From Rhodobacteraceae bacterium EL129 (GTDB taxonomy: Bacteria > Pseudomonadota > Alphaproteobacteria > Rhodobacterales > Rhodobacteraceae), in the NCBI GenBank assembly GCA_900313005.1, contig ONZJ01000002.1, positions 2,558,996-2,622,995 of the forward strand: a DNA stretch of 64,000 nt, in the 5' to 3' direction. This document shows positions 48,183-56,704 of this stretch, piece after piece. The notes under the pieces were generated by a model. That model was not told the origin of the DNA. It ran no database searches and saw only the letters and a program-made list of their open reading frames with translations. How positions within the stretch are numbered: position 1 is the first letter of the stretch; each line of letters starts with the position of its first letter. The translations under genes and the position numbers were made by a program.

Positions 48183-49340
48183 ATGCGCAGAACCTTATTA
48201 AGTTTAGCAGTGCTACCGTTTACGGTAGGCACATCCGCCATCGCCCAAGAAGGCTTTATAATCCAGGACAAGCCATCCGCGCAGTGCAGCATTCACCTAT
48301 GCGACTCGATTAACGGGCCTACTTATGCCGAAGATGGCTCCATCGTTCGGCCAATTGGTTGGGAGTCGTGGGTTTTCATAGGATCGCCGCTAACACCCGA
48401 TGCTTTGAACGGCGGCAAAGCAACCTTCCGCGAATTTCATAGCGTCTACATCGAACCTTCTGCGTTTGAACACTACCGCAAAACCGGTGAATTTCCGAAC
48501 GGAACCCAAATGGTCAAGGTTCGCAACCTTTTGTACCAAGGGGATGACTGCCTGGATAACGACGAAGAAACGGGGGCCTGCCTTGCCGTCTCGGGATGGG
48601 GGTATTTCAATGGCGAATACTCTGGCTTTGAACTCACGGTGAAGGATACGACACGGTTTGATGATCCCGGCGGTTGGGTTTATCTGAACTTTGGTGAGGA
48701 ACGGCCCTGGATGCCAACGGCCGAGCCATTTGCGGCAACAAGTTGTAACTCGTGCCATGAGGCAAATGGTGCAGATGATTTCGTATTCACCCAGTTCTAC
48801 CCGGTGCTGCGTGACAATGATCCAAAGTTGAAGCAACGCGCGATGACCCCCGCAAAAGCCGATGGCGAGGACGATGCCAGCGTTGATGTTCCAAGCCAAT
48901 TGCCCTCGGTGCTAAGTCCGGTGCCTGTCGATGAGGCAGAGCTTTTTGAATATCTGCAGAAGGGTGAGTACAAAGCCTTTGCAACCGCCGACGCCGAGGC
49001 GCATCCTTCAGCGGGACCACATCTTGAGTACGGGGACCCCGTGAAGGTGTTTTTCTCAGACGAGGTCGCCCAGTCGCTTGAAGAAGGTTATGATCTGCAT
49101 CCGAAAGGGTCAGCTTTGGTCAAAGAGCTTTATGCACCAGATGGTGAGCAACTTGTCGGCTGGGCTGTTGCCGTCAAGACTGACGAGGATAGCGACAAGG
49201 GTAAAGGTTGGTTTTGGGTAGAATACATGTCGACAGAAGATGCCTCGCAAAAACCGGTGCCAGCGGGTAACGGAGTAGGTCTTTGCGCTGGTTGCCACGC
49301 CGGTGGGAACGATTTCGTTCTGAGTCACCTCCCGGAGTAA
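48183..49340 (+). CDS. Exported tandem cytochrome P460-like dihaem protein
   Basis: 385 residues with a signal peptide (about 1-21, ending SAIA). Two P460-type halves are visible. The first (about 58-215) has ATFREFHSVYIEPSAF, EFPNGTQMVKVRN, and the haem site TSCNSCHEANGADDFVF. The second (about 250-385) has HPKGSALVKELY and GLCAGCHAGGNDFVLS. Each ends in CxxCH, and each has a lysine in a similar spot, the residue type that cross-links to haem in true P460. Cytochromes P460 oxidise hydroxylamine or handle NO; relatives bind gases. Activity here is unknown. A strong hairpin follows the gene. Confidence 0.8.
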   Translation: MRRTLLSLAVLPFTVGTSAIAQEGFIIQDKPSAQCSIHLCDSINGPTYAEDGSIVRPIGWESWVFIGSPLTPDALNGGKATFREFHSVYIEPSAFEHYRKTGEFPNGTQMVKVRNLLYQGDDCLDNDEETGACLAVSGWGYFNGEYSGFELTVKDTTRFDDPGGWVYLNFGEERPWMPTAEPFAATSCNSCHEANGADDFVFTQFYPVLRDNDPKLKQRAMTPAKADGEDDASVDVPSQLPSVLSPVPVDEAELFEYLQKGEYKAFATADAEAHPSAGPHLEYGDPVKVFFSDEVAQSLEEGYDLHPKGSALVKELYAPDGEQLVGWAVAVKTDEDSDKGKGWFWVEYMSTEDASQKPVPAGNGVGLCAGCHAGGNDFVLSHLPE

Positions 49341-49352
49341 CGCTCACCCATA

Positions 49353-49380
49353 GTGGCCGCCTAAGATTTCTGGCGGCCAC
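49353..49380 (+). terminator. Perfect nine-pair hairpin after the P460-like gene
   Basis: GTGGCCGCC and GGCGGCCAC pair around a ten-base loop, 12 bp after the stop. No T-run follows directly, but T-rich sequence occurs 11-15 bases later. It would separate the P460-like gene from the msrB operon, which then needs its own promoter in 49381-49520. Confidence 0.55.
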
Positions 49381-49520
49381 ATAACCTCACTATTTTAGCG
49401 CTTTTGAACTAAGACTATTCACCCGTCCGGGCATCGAAACAATAGACGCCGGCTATTGGAAACAACGTTCCTTCATCGCTATCTTTGGTCCAACGAGGAT
49501 CAATCCGAAGGAGCGGATTT

Positions 49521-49967
49521 ATGAAATACGCGAAATCTCAAGAGGCCCTGGACAAACTGACCCCCGAACAATTCCGCGTCACCCAACAAAACGGAACGGA
49601 ACGGGCTGGAACGGGGGCTTTGACCAGTAATAAAGAACCGGGCATCTACGTCGATATCGTTTCCGGTGAGCCGCTGTTTGCTTCATCTGATAAATACGAG
49701 TCTGGTTGTGGATGGCCCAGTTTCACCAAGCCTATCGTTGCCGCGCATGTGACCGAACACCACGATGATGGTTTTGGCATGGTGCGAACTGAAGTGCGCT
49801 CCAAACATGGCGATAGTCATCTTGGGCATGTGTTTAACGATGGTCCCAGAGATAAGGGTGGGCTGCGCTATTGCATCAATTCAGCCAGCCTCCGCTTCAT
49901 CCATCGCGACGCAATGGAAAGTGAAGGCTACGGTGAATTCTTGAACCAAGTGGAGGATATATCATGA
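49521..49967 (+). CDS. msrB: Peptide methionine (R)-S-oxide reductase MsrB
   Basis: 148 residues. The MsrB core is complete: [20 protein letters not shown], then [11 protein letters not shown] (about 68), [13 protein letters not shown], and the catalytic Cys in [13 protein letters not shown] (about 128). The CxxC zinc pairs seen in some MsrBs are absent. It reduces the R epimer of methionine sulfoxide using thioredoxin. GAAGGAG precedes the ATG. Its stop overlaps the msrA start by four bases. Confidence 0.96.
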   Translation: MKYAKSQEALDKLTPEQFRVTQQNGTERAGTGALTSNKEPGIYVDIVSGEPLFASSDKYESGCGWPSFTKPIVAAHVTEHHDDGFGMVRTEVRSKHGDSHLGHVFNDGPRDKGGLRYCINSASLRFIHRDAMESEGYGEFLNQVEDIS

Positions 49968-50470
49968 CAGAACGTGCAATTTTTGCAGGCGGTTGTTTTT
50001 GGGGAATGCAGGATCTGATCCGTAAACGCCCCGGCGTGGTATCTACCCGCGTTGGATATACGGGTGGTGATGTTGAAAACGCCACGTATCGAAACCATGG
50101 CACCCACGCTGAAGGCATTGAAATCAAATACGATCCTGCCCAAACGAGCTATCGTGAACTGCTGGAGTTCTTTTTCCAGATTCACGATCCAACGACGCCC
50201 CTGCGGCAAGGCAACGATCGTGGCACATCTTATCGCTCGGCCATCTATTACGTTGATGATGCGCAGCGCGATGAGGCGTTGAACACAATTGCCGATGTCG
50301 ATGCCTCGGGGCTATGGCCCGGCAAGGTCGTCACTGAGGTAGAACCGGCTGGTGCGTTTTGGGAAGCGGAACCAGAGCATCAGGATTATCTGGTAAACCG
50401 ACCCAATGGCTATACTTGCCACTTTGTGCGGCCCGACTGGGTTCTGCCACGACGGCAAGCCGCTGAATAG
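49964..50470 (+). CDS. msrA: Peptide methionine (S)-S-oxide reductase MsrA
   Basis: 168 residues. The catalytic motif [12 protein letters not shown] (about 8-19) has the nucleophilic Cys. It is followed by [25 protein letters not shown] and [27 protein letters not shown]. It reduces the S epimer of methionine sulfoxide. It is coupled to msrB by a four-base overlap and followed by a small GC-rich hairpin. A second, broken msrA copy lies at the far end of the same operon. Confidence 0.97.
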   Translation: MTERAIFAGGCFWGMQDLIRKRPGVVSTRVGYTGGDVENATYRNHGTHAEGIEIKYDPAQTSYRELLEFFFQIHDPTTPLRQGNDRGTSYRSAIYYVDDAQRDEALNTIADVDASGLWPGKVVTEVEPAGAFWEAEPEHQDYLVNRPNGYTCHFVRPDWVLPRRQAAE

Positions 50471-50485
50471 CAAACTGATCACAGC

Positions 50486-50504
50486 CCCCCGCATCCCGCG
50501 GGGG
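50486..50504. other. GC-rich hairpin between msrA and the thioredoxin-fold gene
   Basis: CCCCGC and GCGGGG pair around five bases, extended by one C-G pair. There is no T-run, so it is more likely a message-stability or attenuation element than a full terminator. Confidence 0.35.
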
Positions 50505-50551
50505 ACTGCACCCATACGGATTCAGGCCTTCGCCTGATGAAAGGAGACGCT

Positions 50552-51052
50552 ATGCAATTTGGTTCCCTTAACGGCCCGGCCCATGAACTGCGTGTAGGCG
50601 CATGGATTGATGGATATGGCAATCCAATGGACAAACCGCTGCAACTGGCAGATTTGGGAGATGGCTACAAAATCATCTACTGCTTTCAGCATTGGTGCCC
50701 CGGCTGCCATTCACGCGGGTTTCCCACGTTGAAGTACCTGCACGATAACCTGAAAGACAAAGGGTTCAGCTTCGCTGTGATCCAAACCGTCTTTGAAGGC
50801 TCCGAAGTCAATACTTTCGACAAACTTCGGGTCAATCAAGAGCAGTACAGCCTGAACATACCTTTTGGCCACGATGTTCCAGCACAGGGCGAACGACACC
50901 CGTCTTTCATGGAGGACTACGTGTCAGGTGGCACGCCTTGGTTCACCGTGATCGATCCGCAGAACAATGTTGTCTATGCTGATTTCCGCATAGATCCCGT
51001 GCGTTTCATGCAGGCGCTCGGTGCGGATGACGTCGGTTTTGAACAGGCATAA
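50552..51052 (+). CDS. Cytoplasmic thioredoxin-fold protein with CPGC site
   Basis: 166 residues with no signal peptide. The redox site is in CFQHWCPGCHSRGFPTL (about 45-61), giving a CPGC motif, followed by FAVIQTVFEGSEVNTFDKL and a cis-proline region GGTPWFTVIDPQNNVVY (about 130). It resembles TlpA/peroxiredoxin-like thioredoxin folds. In this operon it could supply electrons to MsrA and MsrB; that is inference. AAGGAG points to the ATG at 50552, not the ATG at 50537. Confidence 0.8.
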   Translation: MQFGSLNGPAHELRVGAWIDGYGNPMDKPLQLADLGDGYKIIYCFQHWCPGCHSRGFPTLKYLHDNLKDKGFSFAVIQTVFEGSEVNTFDKLRVNQEQYSLNIPFGHDVPAQGERHPSFMEDYVSGGTPWFTVIDPQNNVVYADFRIDPVRFMQALGADDVGFEQA

Positions 51053-51064
51053 GCCACGTCTCTT

Positions 51065-51086
51065 GCAGGGCACCTCGGTGCTCTGC
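51065..51086. other. Intercistronic hairpin before selO
   Basis: GCAGGGCA and TGCTCTGC pair (one G-T) around CCTCGG, whose outer bases may pair too. It lies 12 bp after the thioredoxin-fold stop, without a T-run. Confidence 0.35.
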
Positions 51087-51115
51087 CAAATGCCCGGACC
51101 TGAGTAGGAAACCCC

Positions 51116-52597
51116 ATGAACAAACAGGATGTGACATTCAATTTTGACAATACCTATGCCTGCGAGTTGGAGGGGTTTTATGTGCCGTGGAAAGGTGAAC
51201 AAGCCCCTGCGCCAAGTATGGTTCTGTTCAACGACAAACTGGCACAAGATCTCGGACTACAGACCGAAAAGCTAAAGGGCGATCAAGGTGCCGAGATATT
51301 CTCGGGTGGTATTGCGCCGAAGGGCGCGAACCCATTGGCACAGGCCTATGCTGGGCACCAGTTCGGTGGGTTTTCCGAGCAGCTTGGAGATGGCCGCGCG
51401 CTGTTGTTGGGTGAGATATTGGACAATGACGGGCACCGGGTTGATCTGCAATTGAAAGGTTCAGGTCGCACTCCGTTTTCGCGTGGCGGTGATGGCAAAG
51501 CAGTGCTTGGCCCCGTTTTGCGTGAATACCTTATGGGAGAAGCCATGCATGCGCTTGGCGTGCCTACCACCCGCGCCTTGGCTGCGGTAACCACCGGCGA
51601 GGACGTTGTGCGCGACGGCGTGAAGCCCGGCGCAGTTCTGGCGCGCGTTGCGTCAAGTCACCTGCGTGTCGGCACATTCCAGTTCTTTGCCGCGCGCAAG
51701 GAATGGGACAAGGTTCGCACACTGGCCGATTACGCGATTGCACGGCACTATCCTGACCTGGCCGACGCGAACGAAGAATATCTCGCGTTTTTGTCTGCCG
51801 TTGCTGATAGACAAGCATCTTTAGTGGCGAGTTGGCTGCACAACGGGTTTGTGCATGGCGTGATGAACACCGACAACATGACCATCTCTGGCGAAACGAT
51901 TGACTACGGCCCTTGCGCCTTTGTTGATACATATGATGCGAAAGCTGTGTTCAGTTCGATTGACCACAATGGACGCTATGCCTTTGGCAACCAGCCCGTC
52001 ATTGCGCAGTGGAACCTCGCGCGTCTGGCTGAAAACCTTTTGCCGCTGATCGACGGAGACGACAGTGAAAATGCGATCCGGCTGGCCACCAATGTCATCA
52101 ACGGATTCATCGGACAATATACGGAGATCTGGACCAAAGGTATGCGCGCCAAGATTGGGTTGGTGTCGTCCGAGAACGAAGACGCGGCGTTGATCAATGA
52201 CCTGTTCACGGCAATGGATGATCAAAATGTGGACTACACGTTGTTCTTTCGCCGGCTTGCAGATGCCGCAGAAGGTCAAGATGAAGAACTGTTGGCATTG
52301 TTTAACAACAGCCAAGAGATCAAAGCGTGGCTTCCCAGTTGGAAGGATCGACTGCTGCGCGACCCTCAGGCAATTGCTGAGCGGGCCAGAAACATGAACA
52401 CAGTTAATCCGATCTATATTCCGCGCAATCACCGTGTCGAAGAAGCTCTGCAAGCCGCAGAAGCAGGAGACATGGCACCGTTCAACGCCCTGATGAATGT
52501 GTTGTCAGACCCCTTCACAAAGCGCGACGGATTGGAGCGCTACGAAGGTGCTGCACCAGATGACTTTGGGCCATACCAAACATTTTGCGGTACATAA
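51116..52597 (+). CDS. selO: Protein adenylyltransferase SelO (pseudokinase fold)
   Basis: 493 residues. SelO signatures: GANPLAQAYAGHQFGGFSEQ (about 64-83), LGDGRALLLGEI, the LQLKGSGRTPFSRGGDGKA block, VLREYLMGEAMHALGVPTTR, and HGVMNTDNMTISGETIDYGP holding the metal-binding Asn and Asp. The C-terminus ends YQTFCGT, the cysteine that corresponds to selenocysteine in eukaryotic SelO. SelO transfers AMP to target proteins and protects against oxidative stress, partly through glutaredoxin, a notable link because a glutaredoxin fusion lies two genes on. Confidence 0.96.
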   Translation: MNKQDVTFNFDNTYACELEGFYVPWKGEQAPAPSMVLFNDKLAQDLGLQTEKLKGDQGAEIFSGGIAPKGANPLAQAYAGHQFGGFSEQLGDGRALLLGEILDNDGHRVDLQLKGSGRTPFSRGGDGKAVLGPVLREYLMGEAMHALGVPTTRALAAVTTGEDVVRDGVKPGAVLARVASSHLRVGTFQFFAARKEWDKVRTLADYAIARHYPDLADANEEYLAFLSAVADRQASLVASWLHNGFVHGVMNTDNMTISGETIDYGPCAFVDTYDAKAVFSSIDHNGRYAFGNQPVIAQWNLARLAENLLPLIDGDDSENAIRLATNVINGFIGQYTEIWTKGMRAKIGLVSSENEDAALINDLFTAMDDQNVDYTLFFRRLADAAEGQDEELLALFNNSQEIKAWLPSWKDRLLRDPQAIAERARNMNTVNPIYIPRNHRVEEALQAAEAGDMAPFNALMNVLSDPFTKRDGLERYEGAAPDDFGPYQTFCGT

Positions 52598-52611
52598 AAA
52601 GGAAGTTGAAT

Positions 52612-54024
52612 ATGACCAAGCATTACAACAGCGCCATTATCGGATCAGGACAGGCGGCGCCGGCATTGGCCGTTGCGCTGGCGAACCGCGGTGAAAAGGT
52701 CGCCCTTATCGAAGGTGACAAATTGGGCGGATCTTGCGTCAATGCAGGGTGTACGCCCACCAAGACCCTACGCAAATCAGCGCGCGTCGCCCACATGGCT
52801 CGGCGGGCGGCTGATTTCGGCGTGAACACGGGTGACGTCACGGTGGATTTTGGCGCAGCAATGGACCGGATGCGCGAACGTGTTGAAACAGCCCGCCGTG
52901 GCTTAACCGCTTGGCTGAAACGTACCAAAAATATCGACGTGATCAACGGTTGGGGCGCGTTTGAGGGCCGCGATGGGGATCAGTTTGTCTTGAGCGTTGG
53001 GGATAACCGTGTGACCGCTGACAAAGTGTTTATCAACACCGGCACGCGGGCGTTCACACCGCCGGTGTCGGGGTTGGAAACGGTACCGCACCTCGACAAC
53101 GTCAGCCTGTTAGCATTGGACGAGTTGCCCCGCCATCTGATCGTGATCGGGGGCAGTTACATTGGGCTGGAAATGGGCCAGATATTCCGCAGGCTGGGGT
53201 CTGAGGTGACGATCGTCAACAACACTCCACGCCTTGCAGGGCGCGAGGATGAAGATGTGTCTAAGATCATTCAAGGTTTGTTAGAAGACGAGGCAGCAAC
53301 CATCGTCAATGACGCGTCTCTTGCCAAAGTAGAGCCCTCCAGAAACGGTGGTATAAATTTAATCATGACCGATGGGTTCAGTTTTAGAGGCTCACATCTG
53401 TTTTTTGCCACTGGACGGGCGGCAAACAGCGAACGCCTCAACCTTGCCTCGGTGGGACTCGAGACGAACGACCGCGGATTTATTCCGACGAATGCCAAGC
53501 TTGAAACCAATGTACCTGGCATCTGGGCGTTGGGTGACATCAACGCACTCGGGGCTTTTACCCACACCAGCTATCACGATCATGAAATCGTATTGGCAAA
53601 CATGGACGAGAAGGGCGGGCCGCTTCATCAATGGAAAGGTGCCGATCAACGCCCTACGACCTACGCCATGTACACCGACCCACCATTGGGCCGTGTGGGG
53701 ATGTCGCTTGGGGATGCCCAATTGGCAGCCAATGACGGGCGCAATATTTTAGTCGCTGAGATGGCAATGTCAGACGTATCGCGTGCCAAGGAAGAAGGTG
53801 AAACAACCGGTCTGATCCGCCTGATCGTTGATGGCGATACAGAGCAGTTTTTGGGCGCCACAGTATTTGGCATCGCGGGCGATGAGATCATCGCCGTGTT
53901 GGCAAATTACATGGCAACAGGGGCCAGTTACCGGATCATGCAACAAGCCTTGCCCGTGCATCCGACAGTTGCGGAACTCCTGCCGACGATCCTTGGTGGC
54001 CTCAAACCACTGGCTGCAGAATGA
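52612..54024 (+). CDS. Pyridine nucleotide-disulfide oxidoreductase, RclA/MerA-like
   Basis: 470 residues. FAD motif SAIIGSGQAAPALAVALANR at 6-25; redox-active pair in GGSCVNAGCTPTKTLRKSA (about 42-60); NAD(P) motif HLIVIGGSYIGLEMGQIF; second FAD motif PGIWALGDINALGAF; and a C-terminal dimerisation domain with LPVHPTVAELLP. There is no N-terminal HMA domain and no C-terminal Cys pair, so mercury reduction is unlikely. The layout matches RclA, which protects against reactive chlorine species. AAGGAAG precedes the ATG. It overlaps the next gene by four bases. Confidence 0.88.
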   Translation: MTKHYNSAIIGSGQAAPALAVALANRGEKVALIEGDKLGGSCVNAGCTPTKTLRKSARVAHMARRAADFGVNTGDVTVDFGAAMDRMRERVETARRGLTAWLKRTKNIDVINGWGAFEGRDGDQFVLSVGDNRVTADKVFINTGTRAFTPPVSGLETVPHLDNVSLLALDELPRHLIVIGGSYIGLEMGQIFRRLGSEVTIVNNTPRLAGREDEDVSKIIQGLLEDEAATIVNDASLAKVEPSRNGGINLIMTDGFSFRGSHLFFATGRAANSERLNLASVGLETNDRGFIPTNAKLETNVPGIWALGDINALGAFTHTSYHDHEIVLANMDEKGGPLHQWKGADQRPTTYAMYTDPPLGRVGMSLGDAQLAANDGRNILVAEMAMSDVSRAKEEGETTGLIRLIVDGDTEQFLGATVFGIAGDEIIAVLANYMATGASYRIMQQALPVHPTVAELLPTILGGLKPLAAE

Positions 54025-54557
54025 TACCAGATATCACGCTTTTCGGTGAGCTGCGCTGCCATAAGACACGGTATTATCAGGCCGCTTTGGAAGAACGTGG
54101 TTTGCCGTATGAAATGGCAGAAGTTGACAAGGACCCCGACGCGGCAGCGCGGTTAACGGCGCTTGCGGGCAATGCCGACAAGTTCCCGATGTTTCAGATC
54201 AGCGGGCGCAAGCTGCGAAATCCTACGCTGGCAGATCTGGACAAATTCCTGGCGCGAGCGGGTCTCTATGATCCTGGGCTTGTGCACGACAAGAAAAGCC
54301 AACGATTTGTGCGCCACATGGCTCCATCAGATGCTTTTGTTAGCTACACGTGGCAAGGTGACCGGATGATACTTGGGCATATCGAAATAGACCCCACGCT
54401 TCGCGGTTCGGGACGAGGTGGCGGGTTCGCCGCAGAGGTCTTTGAATATCTCGAAGGTGCAAAACACGAAATTCGCCTGACCTGCCCGTTCCTGCGGCGG
54501 GTCGCGGCAACACGTGAAAACTGGCGCGAGCAATTTAACCTGGAGAGCAAACAATGA
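54021..54557 (+). CDS. Glutaredoxin-like / NAT acetyltransferase fusion protein
   Basis: 178 residues in two parts. Residues 1-85 form a glutaredoxin-like domain: ITLFGELRCHKTRYYQAALEE with a single-Cys CHKT site, the cis-Pro KFPMFQISG, and a closing helix (LADLDKFLARAG). Residues 90-178 match the short NAT (Gcn5-related) domain: FVSYTWQGDRMILGHIEIDP, then RGSGRGGGFAAEVFEYL as the acetyl-CoA loop, and LTCPFLRRVAATRENW. I know of no common protein with this pairing. It could link thiol redox state to acylation. It is coupled on both sides by four-base overlaps. Confidence 0.78.
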   Translation: MIPDITLFGELRCHKTRYYQAALEERGLPYEMAEVDKDPDAAARLTALAGNADKFPMFQISGRKLRNPTLADLDKFLARAGLYDPGLVHDKKSQRFVRHMAPSDAFVSYTWQGDRMILGHIEIDPTLRGSGRGGGFAAEVFEYLEGAKHEIRLTCPFLRRVAATRENWREQFNLESKQ

Positions 54558-55018
54558 CCGACGTGACTTTCACAAACACACGATTTGATCCTGACCTGAT
54601 CGAATTTCACAGCATCGCCCAACAGATGGCAAAATCGGTGGGCTACACTGCCGACATGTCTGTGGACAAACAGTTGGCACAACTGCTGCGCCTCCGAGTC
54701 GCACAGATGAACGCATGTTCTTATTGCCTGATCCTGCACACCAAAGCCGCACATGATCAGGGCATCCACGCCGACAAGGTTGCCCATTTGGCAAGCTGGG
54801 ACCAGAGCACGATGTTCACCGATGCAGAGCAAGCTGCTTTGGCCTATTGCGAGAGCCTGACAATCTATGACCCCAAAGGTTTTGTCCCGCGTCATAACGC
54901 CATGACCGCACATTTTTCTGCGACTGAAATCGCCGAAGTTGCAGCAATCGTGATCAACATGAACTTGTGGACTCGTTTGAAGCTGGCGCAGGGCGCAACG
55001 CCTGCTCTGGAAGGCTAA
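54554..55018 (+). CDS. Carboxymuconolactone decarboxylase / AhpD-like protein
   Basis: 154 residues. The AhpD-type redox motif is in VAQMNACSYCLILHTKAAHD (about 50-69): a CxxC with a following His. The rest is helical as in the CMD family. Such proteins act as alkylhydroperoxidases or as disulfide reductants for peroxiredoxins. It overlaps the fusion gene by four bases and precedes the antiporter gene by one base. Confidence 0.9.
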   Translation: MTDVTFTNTRFDPDLIEFHSIAQQMAKSVGYTADMSVDKQLAQLLRLRVAQMNACSYCLILHTKAAHDQGIHADKVAHLASWDQSTMFTDAEQAALAYCESLTIYDPKGFVPRHNAMTAHFSATEIAEVAAIVINMNLWTRLKLAQGATPALEG

Positions 55019-55019
55019 T

Positions 55020-56231
55020 ATGGACCATTCGCACGAGACGTTCGAGTTAGTGCTGCTGGGCATTCTGACTTGTGTCTTTCTCTATTCGATACTGACCAAT
55101 TCCATTTCAAAGACGGTTCTGACCCTGCCAATGATCTTTATGGTCATTGGATACTTTTGCGTCGACGCAATCGGGGGGCTGGCTGATTCACCGACTCTGG
55201 ACATTGGTAAAAGGTTCTTGGCAGAAATTACGCTGATCCTTGTGTTGTTTTCAGACGCAAGCCATGTACGGTTCAAAACACTGCGCATGAATTACCAGAT
55301 ACCGCTGCGGATGCTGGCGATAGGGCTTCCGCTGACAATCGCTCTTGGCGTCGCAGTCGCCTATTTTTTGAACCCTGAGAGCGGTTTGGCCATGGCGCTC
55401 TTGACTGCGGCGGTCCTAACCCCAACAGACGCTGCGCTTGGACAAACCGTGGTGAGCAGTGCAGACGTGCCTGAGCATCTGAGCGAGACGATCAATGTCG
55501 AAAGCGGATTGAACGACGGGCTTGTTTTGCCGTTTGTTTTGTTTGGTGCGATCCTCGCATCTGCTGGCATGGACGGAGCACACACCGACGGGCTTGCGAC
55601 GGCAGCCTTGGTGCAGGTTGTTCTGGGCCCTCTGGTTGGGGTCGCGTTTGGGTGGGGCATTGCCAAGGCGATGGATTACGCGCGCGCCCACGACCTCATG
55701 GCAGAAGCCGCTGGGGGCGTCGCTTTTCTGGCCGTGGCATTTTCGGCCTATATTGCGTCAGAACTGGTTGGCGGAAACGGCTTTATCGCGGCTTTCATCG
55801 CAGGCATGGTTTTCGGAAATACTTACAAACACGAAATTCACTTCATCGGCGAATTCATGGAAGGCGTGGGCCAATTGCTCACGATGTTTGCCTTTCTTGT
55901 CTTTGGAGCGTTGTTGTTGCCAGACGGGTTGGAACACATGACCTGGAATGCCGTTATCCTGGCCCTGTTGTTTCTAACTGTGGTGCGCATGTTACCCATC
56001 TGGCTGTCTCTGTTGGGCACAGGTTTGGCGTTACGCGAAAAACTATTCTTAGGATGGTTCGGTCCCCGAGGCCTCGCATCCATCCTGTTCACGTTGATCA
56101 TGATGGATGAATTTGACTTCCCCGGAGAGCAGGAACTCTTGGCATGTGTTTCGATGACCGTCTTTCTGTCGATTATCTTGCACGGTGTTTCTGCAGCCCC
56201 GCTGTCAAAATGGATTGGGCGCGACGTCTAA
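55020..56231 (+). CDS. CPA1-family sodium/proton antiporter (NhaP-like)
   Basis: 403 residues with about twelve hydrophobic segments. The family ion-site motifs are present: LTPTDAALGQTVV (about 138-150) and NVESGLNDGLVLPF (about 160-173), and RGLASILFTL near the C-terminus. It exchanges cytoplasmic Na+ or K+ for H+ or the reverse. Its start is one base after the AhpD-like stop, so it belongs to the redox operon. A pH-control role during acid or oxidant stress is a guess. Confidence 0.9.
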   Translation: MDHSHETFELVLLGILTCVFLYSILTNSISKTVLTLPMIFMVIGYFCVDAIGGLADSPTLDIGKRFLAEITLILVLFSDASHVRFKTLRMNYQIPLRMLAIGLPLTIALGVAVAYFLNPESGLAMALLTAAVLTPTDAALGQTVVSSADVPEHLSETINVESGLNDGLVLPFVLFGAILASAGMDGAHTDGLATAALVQVVLGPLVGVAFGWGIAKAMDYARAHDLMAEAAGGVAFLAVAFSAYIASELVGGNGFIAAFIAGMVFGNTYKHEIHFIGEFMEGVGQLLTMFAFLVFGALLLPDGLEHMTWNAVILALLFLTVVRMLPIWLSLLGTGLALREKLFLGWFGPRGLASILFTLIMMDEFDFPGEQELLACVSMTVFLSIILHGVSAAPLSKWIGRDV

Positions 56232-56260
56232 AACTCTTACCAGCATAACCGGAGATTCCC

Positions 56261-56704
56261 ATGAACAAATCCCATGTCAAAGCAACCATGCTTGCCCTGA
56301 CCGAAGCCGAAATGGCGCAAGCTGAACAGAAGTATCAGGTCTTTCTGGCCTCTGCGCGCCTAGACCGCAGCGAACCGATCGAAAACGATGAACAGGCGCA
56401 GGCCGAAACAGCCGCAGATCTGGCAGAAAGCTTCGATGACAAGGTTCATGATTACGCCTCGAAAATCGCCGTACTTGATCAGATTGACTTTGGCCCGAAA
56501 ACCGAGGTCCGTCCCGGCGCTGTTGTAAAGATCGGTGATCGTTTCTTAGTCATTGGTGTCTCAACGGCGGCATTTGAATGCGAAGGGCAGGCGTTTATCG
56601 GGATTTCACCCGAGGCACCAATCTATACCGCACTGGAGGGCAAGACAGCGGGTGAATTCTGCACTTTTAACGGCCGCGAACTCATTGTGAGCGAAGTCCA
56701 TTGA
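56261..56704 (+). CDS. GreA/GreB-like elongation factor family protein
   Basis: 147 residues. An N-terminal helical region (about 1-75, coiled-coil-like; LTEAEMAQAEQKYQVF) is followed by a beta domain resembling the GreA/GreB C-terminal domain: VRPGAVVKIGDRFLVIGVS (about 87-105) and ISPEAPIYTALEGKTAGEFC (about 117). Full GreA clears backtracked RNA polymerase. This relative may act on polymerase in stress, or, like Rnk, have another role. It ends overlapping the start of the broken msrA. Confidence 0.78.
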   Translation: MNKSHVKATMLALTEAEMAQAEQKYQVFLASARLDRSEPIENDEQAQAETAADLAESFDDKVHDYASKIAVLDQIDFGPKTEVRPGAVVKIGDRFLVIGVSTAAFECEGQAFIGISPEAPIYTALEGKTAGEFCTFNGRELIVSEVH

